From positions 58,990,501-59,054,500 of the forward strand of contig NC_092520.1 in NCBI RefSeq assembly GCF_037038585.1: a DNA stretch of 64,000 nucleotides. The letters are read 5' to 3'. Positions 11,035 through 24,790 of this stretch are shown in pieces; the stretch's first letter is position 1; the number at the start of each line of letters is the position of its first letter. Under the pieces are notes generated by a model. That model did no database searches. It saw only the letters and a program-made list of their open reading frames with translations, and was not told the DNA's origin. A program made the translations under genes and the position numbers. This DNA comes from Patagioenas fasciata. Taxonomy: Eukaryota > Chordata > Aves > Columbiformes > Columbidae.

Positions 11035-14009
11035 CGATTTCTTGAAATGTCCTATTTGTCCTTCTCTGTGCTTTCCAGACAGTGAAGTGCAACATCGTCC
11101 TCCCAACAGGCAGATGAGGTGCTCTGTCACAGCAAGCCCTTCTGCACCCAGGCTCCTGGGGCAGGACTCAAAAGCGGCTCTCATTACTCCTGGTCACTGA
11201 TGTGTAAGCAAGCATGGAAACCAGCTATAGCTGCTCTGTGACTGAGCTACCTTGACATAAACTTGTTACCTGCTGTGTGTATAGCAGTGACACCAAGGGA
11301 GGCTACAAAACCTGTCTGAAAAGGTGATTTGACTTTCTGGCCTTTATTGTGCCCTGACCTCCTTGCTGCTGCAGCAGTGCTGCCATCAGCTGTTAAGCCC
11401 GCCAATTTAAAGGCAGCTTGAGAAGGCTGACATTTTGGCAGTAATACACAAAGTACTTTCCTGCAGCAAAGCACTTTAGCATATACTTATGCTCAGGCAT
11501 AGCTATGTCCCTAACTTCAAATGATGCGTAAAAATAAGGTTGGAGAATGTAGAAACTTTTTAAAAGATGCAGAATCAGTTAAGTTCTTGTACTAGGGTGC
11601 TTATGGAGCTTCCTGTCTCTTGTACTCTTAATAGTTGCTCCTTGGAGATCTCTCGCAGAAAGACAGAGATCTTGTCTCCAAAAAACCTTCATCTAAAGGC
11701 AATCAGTCAACAGTTAACATGAAAATTACAAGTGATGGAAAATGCAGAAGCACTGAGATTTTTCTCCATCAGATACACATCTACCAAAAGCACTGAGGTT
11801 GAGGTTCATCCTACCCAAGGTACAGTTTCCCATTAAAATTTAGATATGAGGGAATTCCTACCTCTCTGCCTCCTTTGAACTGTGCAGAAGAAACCATATG
11901 AATGAGTGAGGGTTGACACCTTGCCAGTATGAAATGCCCACCTTGAGGTGACAGTCATGCCTGGTGGTGGGTGAGATGAGCTGTGCTGTCAGCAGCACCA
12001 GAGACTTGACTTGGAGAAGTCTGTCTGTTTCACTGGGAATAGGCTCGTTGTGAGTGAGGCAAACTGACAGACAAAATGGCAGAAAAGGTCACAAATGTGC
12101 TCTGTTGCAGAGAAGGCAAGGTAACTCACATCTCTTTCTCTTGAGGGATGTGGTAACAAGCCAGTTTGATAGAAAATTCATGCATACTTACATGGTTGCT
12201 TATTATGTGTATTAACATCTGATAGTTTATGCAAATATCTCTCATGCATGTGCCTGAACACTGATAATGCAAAGGGTGGCTCACAGGTTTGGAAGACAAG
12301 TGTGTTGTGGATTAAGATTAAAGATGACCACATCTTGGAATGGAATGTGTCTCCATATATATGTATACTGCATGTACTCAGTGTGTCATGCTTGTAATGG
12401 GCTCATGAAGAGAAACACAGCCCTGCAATGTATGTGGGATAAATATGTAATATGTCTGTTACTGTATTGCAGCTGCTGGTTTTATGTTTGTAGTGCAACA
12501 GAGGCACCCAATTTAGAAAGGGCTTGAGATTTTGATGCTTCCATTTCAGATCATGTGTTGCCTCCTTTTCCCTGGTGACAGAATGTCCAAAAAGCCTCTT
12601 TGTTACCTGTCAGAGATGCCCAAAATGACTATGAATAGGGCTTTCATGTGTGTCCATTGACCCCTCCCTTAGGAGTATTGCCACTTAGGTCACATATTTT
12701 TAAGGCTGATGTTATCTGTTAGAATTGTTTGATGTCTTCATGGACTCACACGGCATATTTGTCTAAGGAGCTGTTAGGATGTTAATATTGACATATTTGA
12801 CTTCACTATGTGCATAAATGCAATCAATATGTCATTAGAATTGAGTCCTGGGCGAGAGTTTGAAGGAGAATAGAGAAATGCTATTCCAAGACGGCATGTG
12901 GCCCATGCACAGAAGATGGCTAGTTTAAAAATGCTTATGAAGACATTTGGGGAAACCGGAGAATAGGGGAATAAGCTCATAGCTGGTGTCGTTGCTGGGC
13001 AATGGTACCACAAGATGAACAGACCCTCCAGCACAAAGGTGCTATTAAATCCTTGTCTGCACAAGGCTTGTCTCGACAGGATTATAGACAGAAGGGAGAG
13101 GCCGGTACAAAGGACACTATCTGAGGGGTCAAGGTGTGTGTTCTGCTGCTTCCAGCTGGCAGAAACTGGAGAGGTTTAAAATGCTGACTTTGAAGTTTGA
13201 TCTGATTTACTAGCCTTCTGAGCTTGTTTCTTTGAAAGTCCAGTGATGGAAGAGAATTTATTTGGGGGCTGCAGGTTTCCTTCTACTGTGCGAGCCTATG
13301 TTTGAGTCACATCAGAGAAAAGCAGAGAACAGTGACACCAGGCTTGCTTGGAGGGGCCCAGGGAAGGCTGCCAGAAAAAGGTGTCTGGGCTGAATGCAGA
13401 GGGTGGGCTGAGTCTGGATACTGCACCTGGGTTTCCTAGATAGACCTGGAGAAAAAAGGACAAAGAAGCTGCCAGGCGCAGTGGTGATCCCTGCATGTGC
13501 CTGTACCCATCTTTGGGGCATGTGCAGAAGGGAAACTCCCAAGGGGAGGCAGGAGCTGATGCCCCTGCTCACTATTGAGAAACTTCCAACATTTATTTTA
13601 ATAAAGAAAATGGAAATTATGCACTTCTCAACTCATCTGTCAACTCAGTTGTTTTCAAAATGTTTTGTGTTTAAATAATTTTTTTACTATTCAATTTGAA
13701 TATCAGACAGGGACAAAGATTTCAGAGGAAGAGAAGGTAGTTTCCAAGGGATTTACAGGAAGGATTTCACCACAGGGTTTTTCAAAGGGAAATTTTTTAG
13801 ACAAGTTATTATTTGATCCTGACCTCCACTGTAATTTGGAAAATCAGCTCTCTAGCTGCTGATTATGAAGTGTAGCTGACAACTCTGTAAAAACCAGCCA
13901 TGCTTTAAACAGGAGACCTGGCATCTGAAAGACACTGTCCATCAGTCTGTCCATAACATCACATCAACACCTCCAGGAGAAGCAGGACTAAACACAGGGT
14001 GATGTATCT
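11035..14009. other. Intergenic sequence, nothing recognised
   Basis: Mixed-composition DNA with slightly higher GC than the AT-rich blocks. No repeat family, exon or RNA gene was recognised. Confidence 0.45.
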
Positions 14010-14097
14010 GAAGCCCAGCTTCTCTTATTGTTTGTAACTGAGTGATTTTGGGCAATTCTCTGCACTTTTGCTTCTGTTTTCCTATCAGTCAAACATT
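14010..14097 (+). repeat. Probable CORE-SINE/MIR relic
   Basis: The sequence reads 'gtaactgagtgattttgggc', then 'aattctctgcacttttgctt', then 'ctgttttcctatcagtcaaa'. This follows the order of the MIR core and 3' part (word for word, 'agctgtgtgaccttgggcaa', 'gttacttaacctctctgtgc', 'ctcagtttcctcatctgtaa'). MIR-type relics occur across amniotes at high divergence, which fits the many mismatches. Confidence 0.55.
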
Positions 14098-17000
14098 GTT
14101 TTCCTGCCAAGTGCTATGATGCCTGCATTTTCTCAGACATTCCAGCATTTTAAAGTCTGTTTACCAGTTTCTTCCTCTGTTTTTCTAGGACAGTTGCTTG
14201 ACCTGCTACCATACATTTGACAGGGATATCTGACAGCCAAGGCATAAGCTATCTTTTCCTCCTAGATCTTCCAAATGAACCTATAATACATCTCATTTTC
14301 TGTAAGGCTGTGTGACACCTTCCATTTCAAATGGACACATGTCCACCAAGGTGACATGTCTGAGAACAATATCCAAAACCTTCTGGGTCTGTGGTTTCAA
14401 CCTGCTCATGGTCTCCCTGCTCTTTCTACCAATACTAACCCTAATATAATGGTAGGTGTAACTTCTACCCACCCTTTAGCTTAAGGAGATGAACAGATTA
14501 AAGAAAGTCATCTTTGCATAAACTTGTGAGTTTGGTTCAGTGAAAAGCTTGTGGTATCATGGATCATGAAACATAACAGAGGGAGGTGGTAGTGACAATC
14601 ACATGTGTCAATCCATGCCAAGAGTTTCATCAAGTCCTTTCTTGGGTCCTTCCTGGTAAGTTGCCTTCAGATGAGCAGTTCAGTCTCTGGCTTTCTCTTC
14701 CCCTTTAGTAAACTCTGTCATGTGTAACCTCATGTGTTGTTTCCTTTTATTCCCCTGAAATTTCTGAGACTACGTTGTCTCCACTGGGATGATTTGGAAA
14801 CACAGATGGGTTGTGGGGGTGTCACTGTCATCTAGGGGAGGTCACGGTCAGATCCTCACTCAGCTCCAGAGCTCAGGCTGCTTGAAGTCCTCTTCTTATC
14901 AAAACAGGTGAGCCTTATCTGCTGGCTGCTGCAGATGCTTAAAGCATTGCCGTCAAACGCAGAAATTCTGTAATGGTCTTTGCCAGGACATCTCTGCAGT
15001 AACAGTGAACCTGTTTCTGTTCTTCATGTTCATGCGGAGGTGGAAGGATTGCCCTCATTGTCTATTATAGCAGCTTTATACGAGACAAGGGAAGGGGCAA
15101 CTGCCTCTGCTTTCTAAGCCTGGCTTCCTTTCTGCTGGGACAGGCATGCCAGGACAGACTGCCAACCTCCCTGTTGTCCTCAGGGTCTTGGCTTTTTTCC
15201 CAGCCAGCAAATGCTCTATTGCACTGGACCTTGCTCCTCTGGAAGCTGTTTCTGCTGGGAATTCAGAGATGAGGTCATCCTCTGTAGCAACTTGCGTATT
15301 TCTATTTTTAACATTATAAATTAAAAAAATAACACCCAAATGCCCCCAAATGAACAGTTTCTGAGGTCTGAGTCATCCGCCAGTGAAGAAACATCATTGC
15401 CTCAGCAGCTTGATGTGATTTGGCCATGTGGCAGTGGGTGTGACAAAGACCCAGAAAGAAGGTGCAGATGGACATGTACATGCAATCATTCATGTGCTTA
15501 TGTCATGTGTATCATTGCGTTGGAATAGAAGCTCACTTCCCTGCTTTACTTACCTTGCATGGGCAATGGAGGCATTTTCTCTGATTGCTCGTGGCCCTGT
15601 GTGTTCTTAAGCCACCAAGGGTGGGCAATTAAGAGGGCTTATTTCTAGCTGTTGGGATTTTAGTTGCAATATACACAATTTTGGACATGCCTTTAAAAGG
15701 TCCTCTCTTGGAATTAAAAGATCAGAAAGGAATTTAATCTTTTATTCTTGTTCCTTCTCAAAAACAAACAAAAACATAGATCTTCCTGTTTTGTTAAAAA
15801 ATTGCTAAAAGCTGTATCCTGGACTGCTTTTCTCACTTCTTCATGGTAGATACTGCAGGAACACATGATCATACATATCCAGCCCATCTTTCACTACACA
15901 TTGTACAGGGTGAATAATAATGTCTGACTCTGGTCCACAGCTTAGAGAACATAAAGTTGGGCAATTTGCAGTAAAATTTGGATTTAGACACATTACTGCT
16001 AGTCTCCACCATTCCCAGTATAACAGATGGTGGAAAAAGGCATTAAAATAATAAATTGTCCACGGAAAGAGCTGTAAATCCAGACTTTGCTATGAATTCG
16101 GCATCGCAGAACTGCCTTAATGAGCCATGGGCTGCCACCTACTGACACGCTGTTCAGCAGGAGGCTGAAAGCGAGAAGTCTGTAATGTTAGAAATGTTAC
16201 GGGATTCACTGGCGAGCTGCAGAGGTATGAAGAAATAGGTAAGGAGCATTAGTCTGTTCATGTTCAGAGCAGGAAATAACAGCTGCAGCTCAGGGAGGTG
16301 GTGTTGTCATACTGTAACTGCTTTAACATCACATAACTTTGTGATAAAATTTTTCCTTAGGGTTTATTTGCCACTGCCCTTCACCTTGCAAAGTGGGCAG
16401 GATATCTGGTTGGTGCAGTCACACCAGAGGAATGCATACTGCAATGAAAGGTGGCAGGTAGGCATTCATTTGGTGCAGTACAACCTGAAAAGGTTTTCAG
16501 ACAAGTCTCAAGATTGTGAGGGCTTGATTTAGTACTGTGGAAATCTTCAAATTACCAATGCTTTAATTGCTCAAGCAGTTAGATGCAACCAGAATTGTTG
16601 AAGAAACTGTACTCTGAGCTGGAAATCAGAAATTTATATATTACTAAGGGAATTGTTATTATTTAACATTGTAGATGTAATTAGCTTAATAAGGGAATAA
16701 TTATATAATACACAATATCATTTTGACATTAAGAAGCACTTAGATATTAATATTTAGATATTAAAAGAAGTGCAAAATTCCCCTGTTGAGTGTGCAGTTT
16801 AAAGAATCACGCTTTTTATACCACTAGGGGAATTCAGCTTCTGCATGAAAGGACCCAAGCCTTAAACAGCACAGCAAAAGGGTTTAAAATGAAAGCAAAG
16901 GTAAATTATTTTGAACTTCCATTTTATGTCTCCCGTGATAGGAGATACTGAGGAATGTATATTTCCTGAAACATTTTCGCAATGCATGCAGGAAAGGCTT

Positions 17001-19244
17001 AGATCACTATCTCTGGTCTAGGATTTATCTTGCATAGTTTCAGGCACTTACATTGTCATCTTTTACATTTTCTGCTAGATAGCACTCTTCCTGAGTCCCT
17101 TAAAATAGATGCTTGAAAATGAGATTTGCCTGTCCTGCTTTAAATGCCTACCTAAGGATGAGTCGTGTTCCTCGCTGTTGGCAGTGAAGGCAACTGACAC
17201 AGCAAGTTCAGACAAGCCCACCCCTTCTCTTACTTGACTCCTGAGAGCAGGCACGGTTGGAAAGAGTGGCAGAACATTTCCTCAACTACCTGACCACTTT
17301 CTCCTGCCCTTGATTTAGAAAAACTATGCAGAAAGGAAGATTCAATTTCTCTAACCGGGTTTACATGATCTGTGATGAGCAGCTGTGACATCATTTACCA
17401 GCACAAGGTGCCCTTTGGCCTGCCCAAAAGCTGTGCCTACTTTTGGGCATGTGTCCTTCAGGAAGTTCATTGGTGTGGTGAGGATTTCACGGTCTGCTGT
17501 CCTTGTGGGATGCCCTTCACTTGTACCCAGGCAGTGCTGGCAGCTTCTGCCCGTGCACACTTTGGCACTTGGTTTAACGTGGCAGCTGGCCAGCTCTTCA
17601 ATACTGTACAGACATATTTCTCCTTCTTTCAATTTTTGGCTTTTCTGTTGTCAGGGGAGTCAAAAAAGACCAATCAGTGTGACAATTTTTGTGAGGAAGA
17701 CACACAGTCATGACAACACTAACTGAGACAATTTTTTCCCAGGTGAGAACATTCAAATGAGAGGCTGCTTTAGCATAAGAGAGTGAAGGGACTGAAGTGG
17801 GGCACACAGTCCAACTAGACGACAATATACTTCAGAAACTTGCAAATTTTTATGAAACTTTAGCCTTATTTTCTATCTTCTCTATAACGGTCCCCCCTTA
17901 CATCTTGCAGCTGATCAATAATTTGCCATGACATCTGAGTTGCAAAAAGAAGGGGGAAAAAAAGAAACTCATGGCAATATGCCACCTAATTATATCTACA
18001 ACACAAAATCACTGCTTCAGCTGTATCTGACAAACATCAGGGAAGCTTTAAACCTAACTATGCATGAAATTTCTAACAGACTTACCACATGTGTGAAAAT
18101 TGCCTGCAAAACACTAGAAAGGATAAATTCTACACTTTATTGTGTTCTAATTAAATAGACAATGAGGCACTATATCTTTTTTCTTTCTTCTATTTTTTTT
18201 TTAAGCCTTAGATTCTTGCATATCTCATTATAATAATTAACAATAACACTGCAAGTGAAAATCAGTTTAGAGGGAGCTTATGCCCAACTTGTCATGAAAG
18301 AGAATAGTGAGGAGAATTGCTTTCTACTTGAAGAAAAGCAAGCTGTGAGATTTCAAAAATAATTATCATGACTGTGAAAAATTTGCTTGGCAGCTCATTT
18401 CATTTGTGTCTCAGGGCTGCCATTCTTTCTTTTCAATGATTTCTTACTAGGTCTAAATACAGACCTCCACTCTGAAGTTAATTCCCCACTTCAACTTTTA
18501 AACTCACTTTTGAAGAGAACTGGGAAAGAATTATGTTTGGTGATTTCCATGATAGTCAGCTTTTAACTGCACTTCATTTTCACTCCTGGATCTAGACTTC
18601 AAAGTGCCACCGAGCTATTAATCTATCCTCCAGTGTTTGCCATTTATTCCTACTCTAAGTTCTTGTTTTGCTGTGGTTGGCATTGGAAAATGCAGGCTAG
18701 CCTTAGAAGGGGCATCAGGAGCATCTGTCCAAGAACTTCACAGTTTGAGGTCTTGCATTTGTGACTCTGCGTGCAAATGTTTAATTTTACTCTCCTTGGT
18801 AGTCCCAACCTAAGCATTAAAGTTTATTATTTTTTAATAAAAGTGGAAAATGAAGAACCCTTATAAAGGGTTTCAAGTGTTAAGCCTTGTTGTAAAGAAT
18901 CTGTCAATGCTTTACAGTGTAGAAACAGTGCTCTGTTGGTCACATATAGCGCTTGCCTAGTTTGTTCTTCGTGTGATGCTATGGGGATTGTCAAGGGTAT
19001 TCATAGCAGGGGAACTGGAGTGAGAAGTGCTTATTATGGATGCCTATTAGGACTATATACTTGAAATAAAATTAAACTATACACTATTAAATTTTGTTTT
19101 GGCTCTGCCCCTTGGAAAAAAAAAAAGAACTAAAAATCAGGAGGGTTATGGACCCCCCAAAAATGATGGGCTTGAATGGAGATGTTGCTGGTATTTTTCT
19201 AACATAATTGAAAATAAGTTATTTTGTGAAAGACCTGTCATTAA
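14098..19244. other. Intergenic sequence, nothing recognised
   Basis: AT-rich background. At 17372-17726 two plus-strand frames stay open for 113 codons each and the minus strand is open for 93 codons. This marks a stop-poor, GC-richer patch, but no domain is recognisable in any frame. The block 16620-16770 is extremely AT-rich with several TAAT words. No 5' LTR or gag/pol of the retrovirus at 19245 was found here. Confidence 0.4.
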
Positions 19245-19549
19245 GCAATTTTTTCTCCCATGACACCTATTTTACTTTTTAAAGAAAATGGACAGAATGC
19301 TTCGATCAGTGTCCACCATGATACAAAAGAAATGCACAGTATACTTGAAAGAGTCAAAAAAGACAGAGAGCATCGTTGGTGGGACATGCTTTTTGGGTGG
19401 TCACTCACAGCAACTGGAGTATATAACCACATGTTACGCCCTGTAGTAGTTTTACTAGGTTTAGTCATATTCTACCTCTTGTTTTAATAGTAGTAATATT
19501 GTTTATAAAACTTCAGAAGATGATCACACATTTAGAAAAAATTCTGTGA
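19245..19549 (+). pseudogene. Remnant of retroviral env, transmembrane subunit C-terminus
   Basis: A fragment of an endogenous retrovirus envelope gene. The frame open from 19245 ends at a TAA at 19485-19487. It shows a Trp-Trp pair followed by a W-S-x-T-A-T-G motif and then a hydrophobic stretch (PVVVLLGLVIFYLLF) at about residues 60-75, which is the membrane anchor expected near the end of the transmembrane subunit. The frame breaks inside the anchor. The downstream bases stay hydrophobic-coding in another frame up to a stop at 19547-19549, which points to a one-base indel. Its position directly upstream of a purine tract and LTR supports the call. Surface subunit, pol and gag are absent, so it is non-functional. 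Confidence 0.75.
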
Positions 19550-19582
19550 ACTCTGCTTCACAGATTAACAGGAAGGCTTAAC

Positions 19583-19600
19583 AAAAAACAAAGGGAGGAC
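19583..19600 (+). other. Polypurine tract of the endogenous retrovirus
   Basis: An A/G-rich run ending in 'aaagggagga' plus one C lies immediately 5' of the TGTTAGGAGA start of the LTR. In retroviruses this tract primes plus-strand synthesis and always abuts the 3' LTR. Confidence 0.75.
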
Positions 19601-20282
19601 TGTTAGGAGATACAGACTGTCTGAGCCTAAGTTCAGGACTTGCCTTATTTAACTTGGGTATGCTACAATACTTTTTATAGAACTTGCTTAGCATAAGTAA
19701 CTAAGTTTCCTTAGGCCACTGGCTGTGAATATTCAAACTTTCTGCCTGGTTAAGGAAAGAAGGGCCCCAGAGTCAGTTCAAGCCAAAAGATAAGGGAGCT
19801 TTGATCATCAGCAGAAGCTGCATCCCCAGAGATAAGTAAAGGAATGGAATGACAAGTCTAAAGAAGACAAGAAACAGCAGAATGTGAGAACTTACTAATG
19901 TTTTGGCTGTTGCCCAGGCCTGATTTTTCTTCCCAGCTGCAGATGCAAAGTAGCAGCTAACTATTGGTACTTAGATTGATGCCCACACAGATAAGAAATG
20001 GCTCACCTGAAGAAACTGAAGGGATCCAACGAAGCATGGGGAAACTCCAGACTCTAATTTTACAATTTGCCTGAACTGGCATGCAAGGAATGGGAATCTT
20101 AGATTGTAAGGGTACAATTGCCCAGGGTGTTATTTGCTTGGGGTCTCTCTTCTGGAGGCACCCAGCTCAAGCTGCTGTCTACGCTGTACCTTACAAATAA
20201 ATTATTTATTTTGGAGGAATTTCTGGAATTCATGCCTGAGATGCTGCTTTGGGACACCTAGGGCAAAGAAACTCCCTTAACA
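19601..20282 (+). mobile_element. 3' LTR of a gammaretrovirus-like endogenous retrovirus
   Basis: The 682-bp segment begins TGTTAGGAGA and ends ACTCCCTTAACA. Its termini form an imperfect inverted repeat with TG...CA ends. It follows a polypurine tract and an env remnant. The 3' part has the expected R-region layout: 'ggggtctctcttctggagg', then 'ctcaagctgctgtctacgct', then the AATAAA signal at 20196-20201. About 80 bases of U5 follow. The GGGTCTCTC start of R and the env type favour a class I (gamma-like) element. No second LTR copy or flanking target duplication is visible, so the 5' part was lost or lies elsewhere. Confidence 0.85.
20196..20201 (+). promoter_or_regulatory. Polyadenylation signal in the LTR
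   Basis: AATAAA, followed by AT- and then G-rich sequence, placed as expected near the R/U5 boundary of the LTR at 19601-20282. Confidence 0.7.
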
Positions 20283-22968
20283 GGTAATCCTTGATGCCAA
20301 ATATCCTCTGAAATCACTCTATAAGCATGTACATGGCTAGCAACATGGCCAAGTGTGATCGTAACGAAGTACAGGCAGATGGGGGAGAGGATTTCCCTTC
20401 CCCTAGGGAAGAGGGGCAGAAAAGCACTTGGAAAGATGGTGTTTTGGAACTAAAATTGTCTCTCTAAGGCTCTGGTTGCAGAACACGTCACTTGTCAAAA
20501 GAGGGACTCTTTCTTTTGTTCCGCTTCTTGATCCCACCTGTTTGTTGCCTTCATTTGTCTTTTGCTACCTTGACAGTGAGTGGATGGTGGCAATGACTGT
20601 CTTGTGTAAGTGTGAGGTTTCAGTACACATAAGCAGAGCGGGATGTCATACTTTCTGCCTTAGCATAACAATAATTAATACTGAGAAGACTGGCACTGGA
20701 TGTGGCACAGATTCTGTCTTAATTGGAAAAGGCATGTTGAAAATTTTATACATTTTTCTGCAGCTATTATAGAATGACAATTTTGAGAGTAACCATGAAA
20801 GGCTCTTTGGTTTATACAAGACTCGTTATGTCTGAAGACTTGTCCATAACTTCTCCATGAGGTTTTTTTTTTTTTTTTTTGTATTTATATTTGCAGAGTT
20901 TTATACTGTGTAATTTGAGGAGCTTTTTAAAGACATGACATCACTCCTGTTGTCTCTACGTTAACAGGGGATAATACTCGATTTTTCCTTACTTAACTAG
21001 AAGAACAGGGAATATACGAATATGAACCCATTGGCTTGGAGACAAAATATCCCACATCTTTGGGCAAATGCTCAGGTTACCAGGCAGTGATACAAAATGA
21101 GGGCACTGATCCTTCCCCCCCTACCCTGTTACTGGTGGACTCGGGGTGGCTGACACGTGAAGTCCAAGGTTTGCTGTCCTCAGCTGTGGAGTCTTAATTC
21201 CTCCTTGGTGCCCTAGGACTGTCGCACACCAAGTTACGTGGACGGTGACACACGACAGCTGCTGTTTTGAAGTAAAGCAAATAAACATCTCAGAGCGAAA
21301 AACTATCTTCAAAAAACTCTAGTTATTCCAGTGAACACAACCTCATTGCTTGCTTATAACATTTGAAGGATGAAAGCCATCCTTGGTGCTCAAACCATAC
21401 TGAAACACTGTTTTCCTTGCTTACAGCTCTGAACTGCTCTCCTCTCCTTCTACTGTATTTATTGTTTAAAAGAGACCAGTCTATTAGTTCATGAAGAAAC
21501 CTGGGAGGCAGTTTCTAAGAAGAAATCCTGTACAAAAATAAAGATTATTGTATTATAAAGCTCTACATTGCAACCCAAATGTTACTACTGGCAAATCAAT
21601 AACAAAACCAAGTGATGATTTGCACATTCTTCTTCTCTCATGCTAACTAAAAGTAGCAGACCAGAAAGGCACTGCCATTTCTTCATCTGGACATCAGAGA
21701 AAACTCTATGTACCTATGTAGTTGTTTGCAAAGCATATATTGAGGCATTAATGGCCATTGCATCGGATTGACTGATCCCTCCATTTGTGGAAAGCAGAGT
21801 TGTCTCTGCCCCTTCTTTTCTCCTGTCATAACTCTGACTCACCTCTCAGACTTTTGTCAACACATGCCAATCACCAGCTTTGGTCATATGAGTCTGTCAC
21901 TTCAATAAATGTATGAAAAAGTCTGATACGATGAAGAAGCTACTGAAAATGATGTACAAAAAAATCACACTTTTGATTTCAACTGTTTTAAATGTTTTCT
22001 CTCTACCAGTAGAAATAAAATGACCTATGACTGCTTACAGAAGTTATAAATTCTTTAACCAAAACATTGGCAATGCCGTAAAAATTTGAAACAGAAATAT
22101 ATTTATTATCCACAATATTAAAAATAAATGTACATCTTAGACCACTGAGAAGAGTAAAGAAGGGTTTTCACACGCTGTTGAAAAAAAGAGTTAAAGGATC
22201 CTTTTCTCCCTCTTTGATGCAAGGCTTTTATTTTGCTTGCAAGCCTATATACATTGTGTGACCATTAAGCACCTGTTTATTACTTTTATTTCAATGGTTT
22301 TGCTGCAGCCAGGTGACACTGCCACCCCATTTTTGCTTCCTCAGGTACTGCTCTGATAGTGTGGAGTCCTGCTGAGCCCTGAACCAGCTCACGGTGCAGG
22401 TGACTGCACTGACTTTATACAGACAAGGTGGCTCCCCAGGGACCTCCTCAGATCCTGCAGCTCTGCTACCAAGCTTCTGGTGTCTGGATTTTAAGAATTT
22501 GCATTTAAAAATCACTGTCTTCCAATCCTTACAGAAATAGGACAAACAGATACACAGTTTAGTCCTGAGTTTGAATATGAAATACTTTCAGCAGTCTAGG
22601 CTATAAATCCTTGGGCTGGATGAAGGGAGAGTTCGTCAGGGAAAAGATTATGTTTAAATCCAGCATTTCCATCTTGATAGCAGCATTATTATTGCCATCA
22701 AGAGCATACACTGCATATCTCACCAGTAAGTAGCTCTAGCATATCTTTCAGCTTCAAGGTCTGTTCAAAGGATTTTTTGTTGTACTCTTCTTAGCTCTGG
22801 ATTGACCTTGCTTTCTTCTCCTTAAGCTTTTGTTTGTTTGAGGGATGAATTTTAGAATAATTTTATAAGCATCTACAAAGACAAAGCTAAATCTACTCAG
22901 GCCATCTCATGTCATTGTGCACAAATATTGCAGCTGAAAATAAGGTGTGTTATACAGTTAGGTTTCAA
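20283..22968. other. Intergenic sequence, nothing recognised
   Basis: AT-rich unique-looking DNA with a T18 run at 20863-20880. No coding signature. Confidence 0.45.
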
Positions 22969-22986
22969 GTGTGTGTGTGTGTGTGT
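22969..22986. repeat. (GT)9 microsatellite
   Basis: Nine uninterrupted GT units. Confidence 0.95.
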
Positions 22987-24790
22987 ATAAATTTTAACAG
23001 GTTAATATTTAATATTTGGCTTGTCTTATTTAGATGTACCTGTTGCAAGGGGAAGAGCATCAGTGTTCTTGGCTGAAACTTCACTGTAAACAGATACTTA
23101 TACATTTACTCGTATTTTCTTTTAGTTTTTGCAGTTAACCTGATCTGGTTGCCCACAGTGCTTCTTGCTGGTTAGCCTAGGCCCTGTGGTGTGGAGCTGG
23201 GCTTCTGTCCAATATGTTTGGATGATCTGTGGGCACATATGAAGAGAATATCTGTAAACCCCTTCTTTTTTTCAGATTATATACTCTGACATCTTCAAGG
23301 ATACACATCATGTGCTCTTTTTTTTTTTGCCTCCAACACTGCTGCTCTTTCTGAGGCTTCTCAACAGCGTCTCTTTCCTTCATTCTTACCAAGAGTGACA
23401 CTCATTCTTAGTCCTACCAGCAGTGTCCCTGTTGTTTAAGACCAATTGTGCACTGCAGCTGTTTCTGTTATCACATGCTGAAGTTTGAAATGACCAGACC
23501 TCTGCAAACCCATTCTTCTTTGGCTGATTCTGCAGATTGCACCCAGTCAGTATCATGCACAAATTATCTTTTTTCAGTTTGTTCAAGGTTATTCGCAAAC
23601 AATCTTCTTTGTGATTACTTTCATCAGCCTCATAGTTGTCCTAACAAGTAGAACATGCGGGAGCATTTGTTGATTAATGTTGTTTTAAACATAACACTTG
23701 GTTGATGTTTTGATATTCCTGAACATGGGAGATTGAAACAGTATATTTGCATAAAGTAAATTAATGGAAGTCTTCCCCGTCTGTCTTCTTAATTCCTAGT
23801 CAGTCTTGGTTGGTCTTGAAAAAGGGTTTGAAGGATATTAGCATCTTGGGTTTTTATAACCTGGCATCCTTAAGCGACATACTATATACTTTTAAAGTAC
23901 TGTTATTCTTTAGACTTTAGATATCAGTTCTAAGTGCCCGGATCGAGAATCAGTGTAGAGAGTCCAGGGAAAGAGATACTGGTTCTGCACACAGACAACC
24001 TTGGTTTCCAGCACAGGAACCTGCCTCAGACTCCTTGAGCTCTATTGTGTTGCAGCAGATGGGGCTGTTCACTGTATGGTTTGAAATTATTCATTGCTTA
24101 AACATGTTCAACTATACATCATTATCTACTGAGTGTAAATCAGATGAACAGGTTTTAATAATTCAAATAATCTGTCCTATCTTGCACATTTGTTTAAATG
24201 AAAACTTGCAATTAGGATGGGAGACTGTTGCATTTTGCTTGGCAAAGTCTTGGTGATAAACTTTAGGGGCCAGTGCTACAAATATTGCAGTCATACTGAA
24301 CCATAGATTACCACTTGACATGAAACTATATTTGCTGAATGATTTTTCTTCAAGAAAGAAGACTTTAGATGGTTTGAAAAATTGACTGAAATTTCTTTTG
24401 GTTTTATGATGACATTGATCCTCATAACATGAAAAAACTCTCGTGTCTCCTTTATAAGCCTAGTGTGTTGTCATAAAATGAATAGTTTCATGTGAATGAC
24501 TAAGTCATATGATTAATGATAAAACTGAAGAATTTTTTTATAGTACAGGAAAACATCTAGCTCTCTCCGAAAGAAAACACCAAAAGGACAAGCAGGAAAT
24601 TCACCAAAGTGGCAGGAAACTTTGAGAGAGAAGAATTTTGTGGTGAATGAAGACTGTGGTTTTGCAAATTCTGACATTTGCTTTGGTTGCTTGTATCAAT
24701 ATAATGCTCCTATTAAGTGTAATTTGTGTAACTGATAATGTCAATAGCTGTAGAACAAGAAGTGCTGCAGAAAAGTGGGGTTTGTACATA
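22987..24790. other. Intergenic sequence, nothing recognised
   Basis: AT-rich background with only short chance frames. Confidence 0.45.

Noticed and set aside
17351..17726. Three overlapping open frames of 93-113 codons
   Set aside because: Openness in several frames at once reflects few stop trinucleotides rather than coding. No frame shows a known motif.
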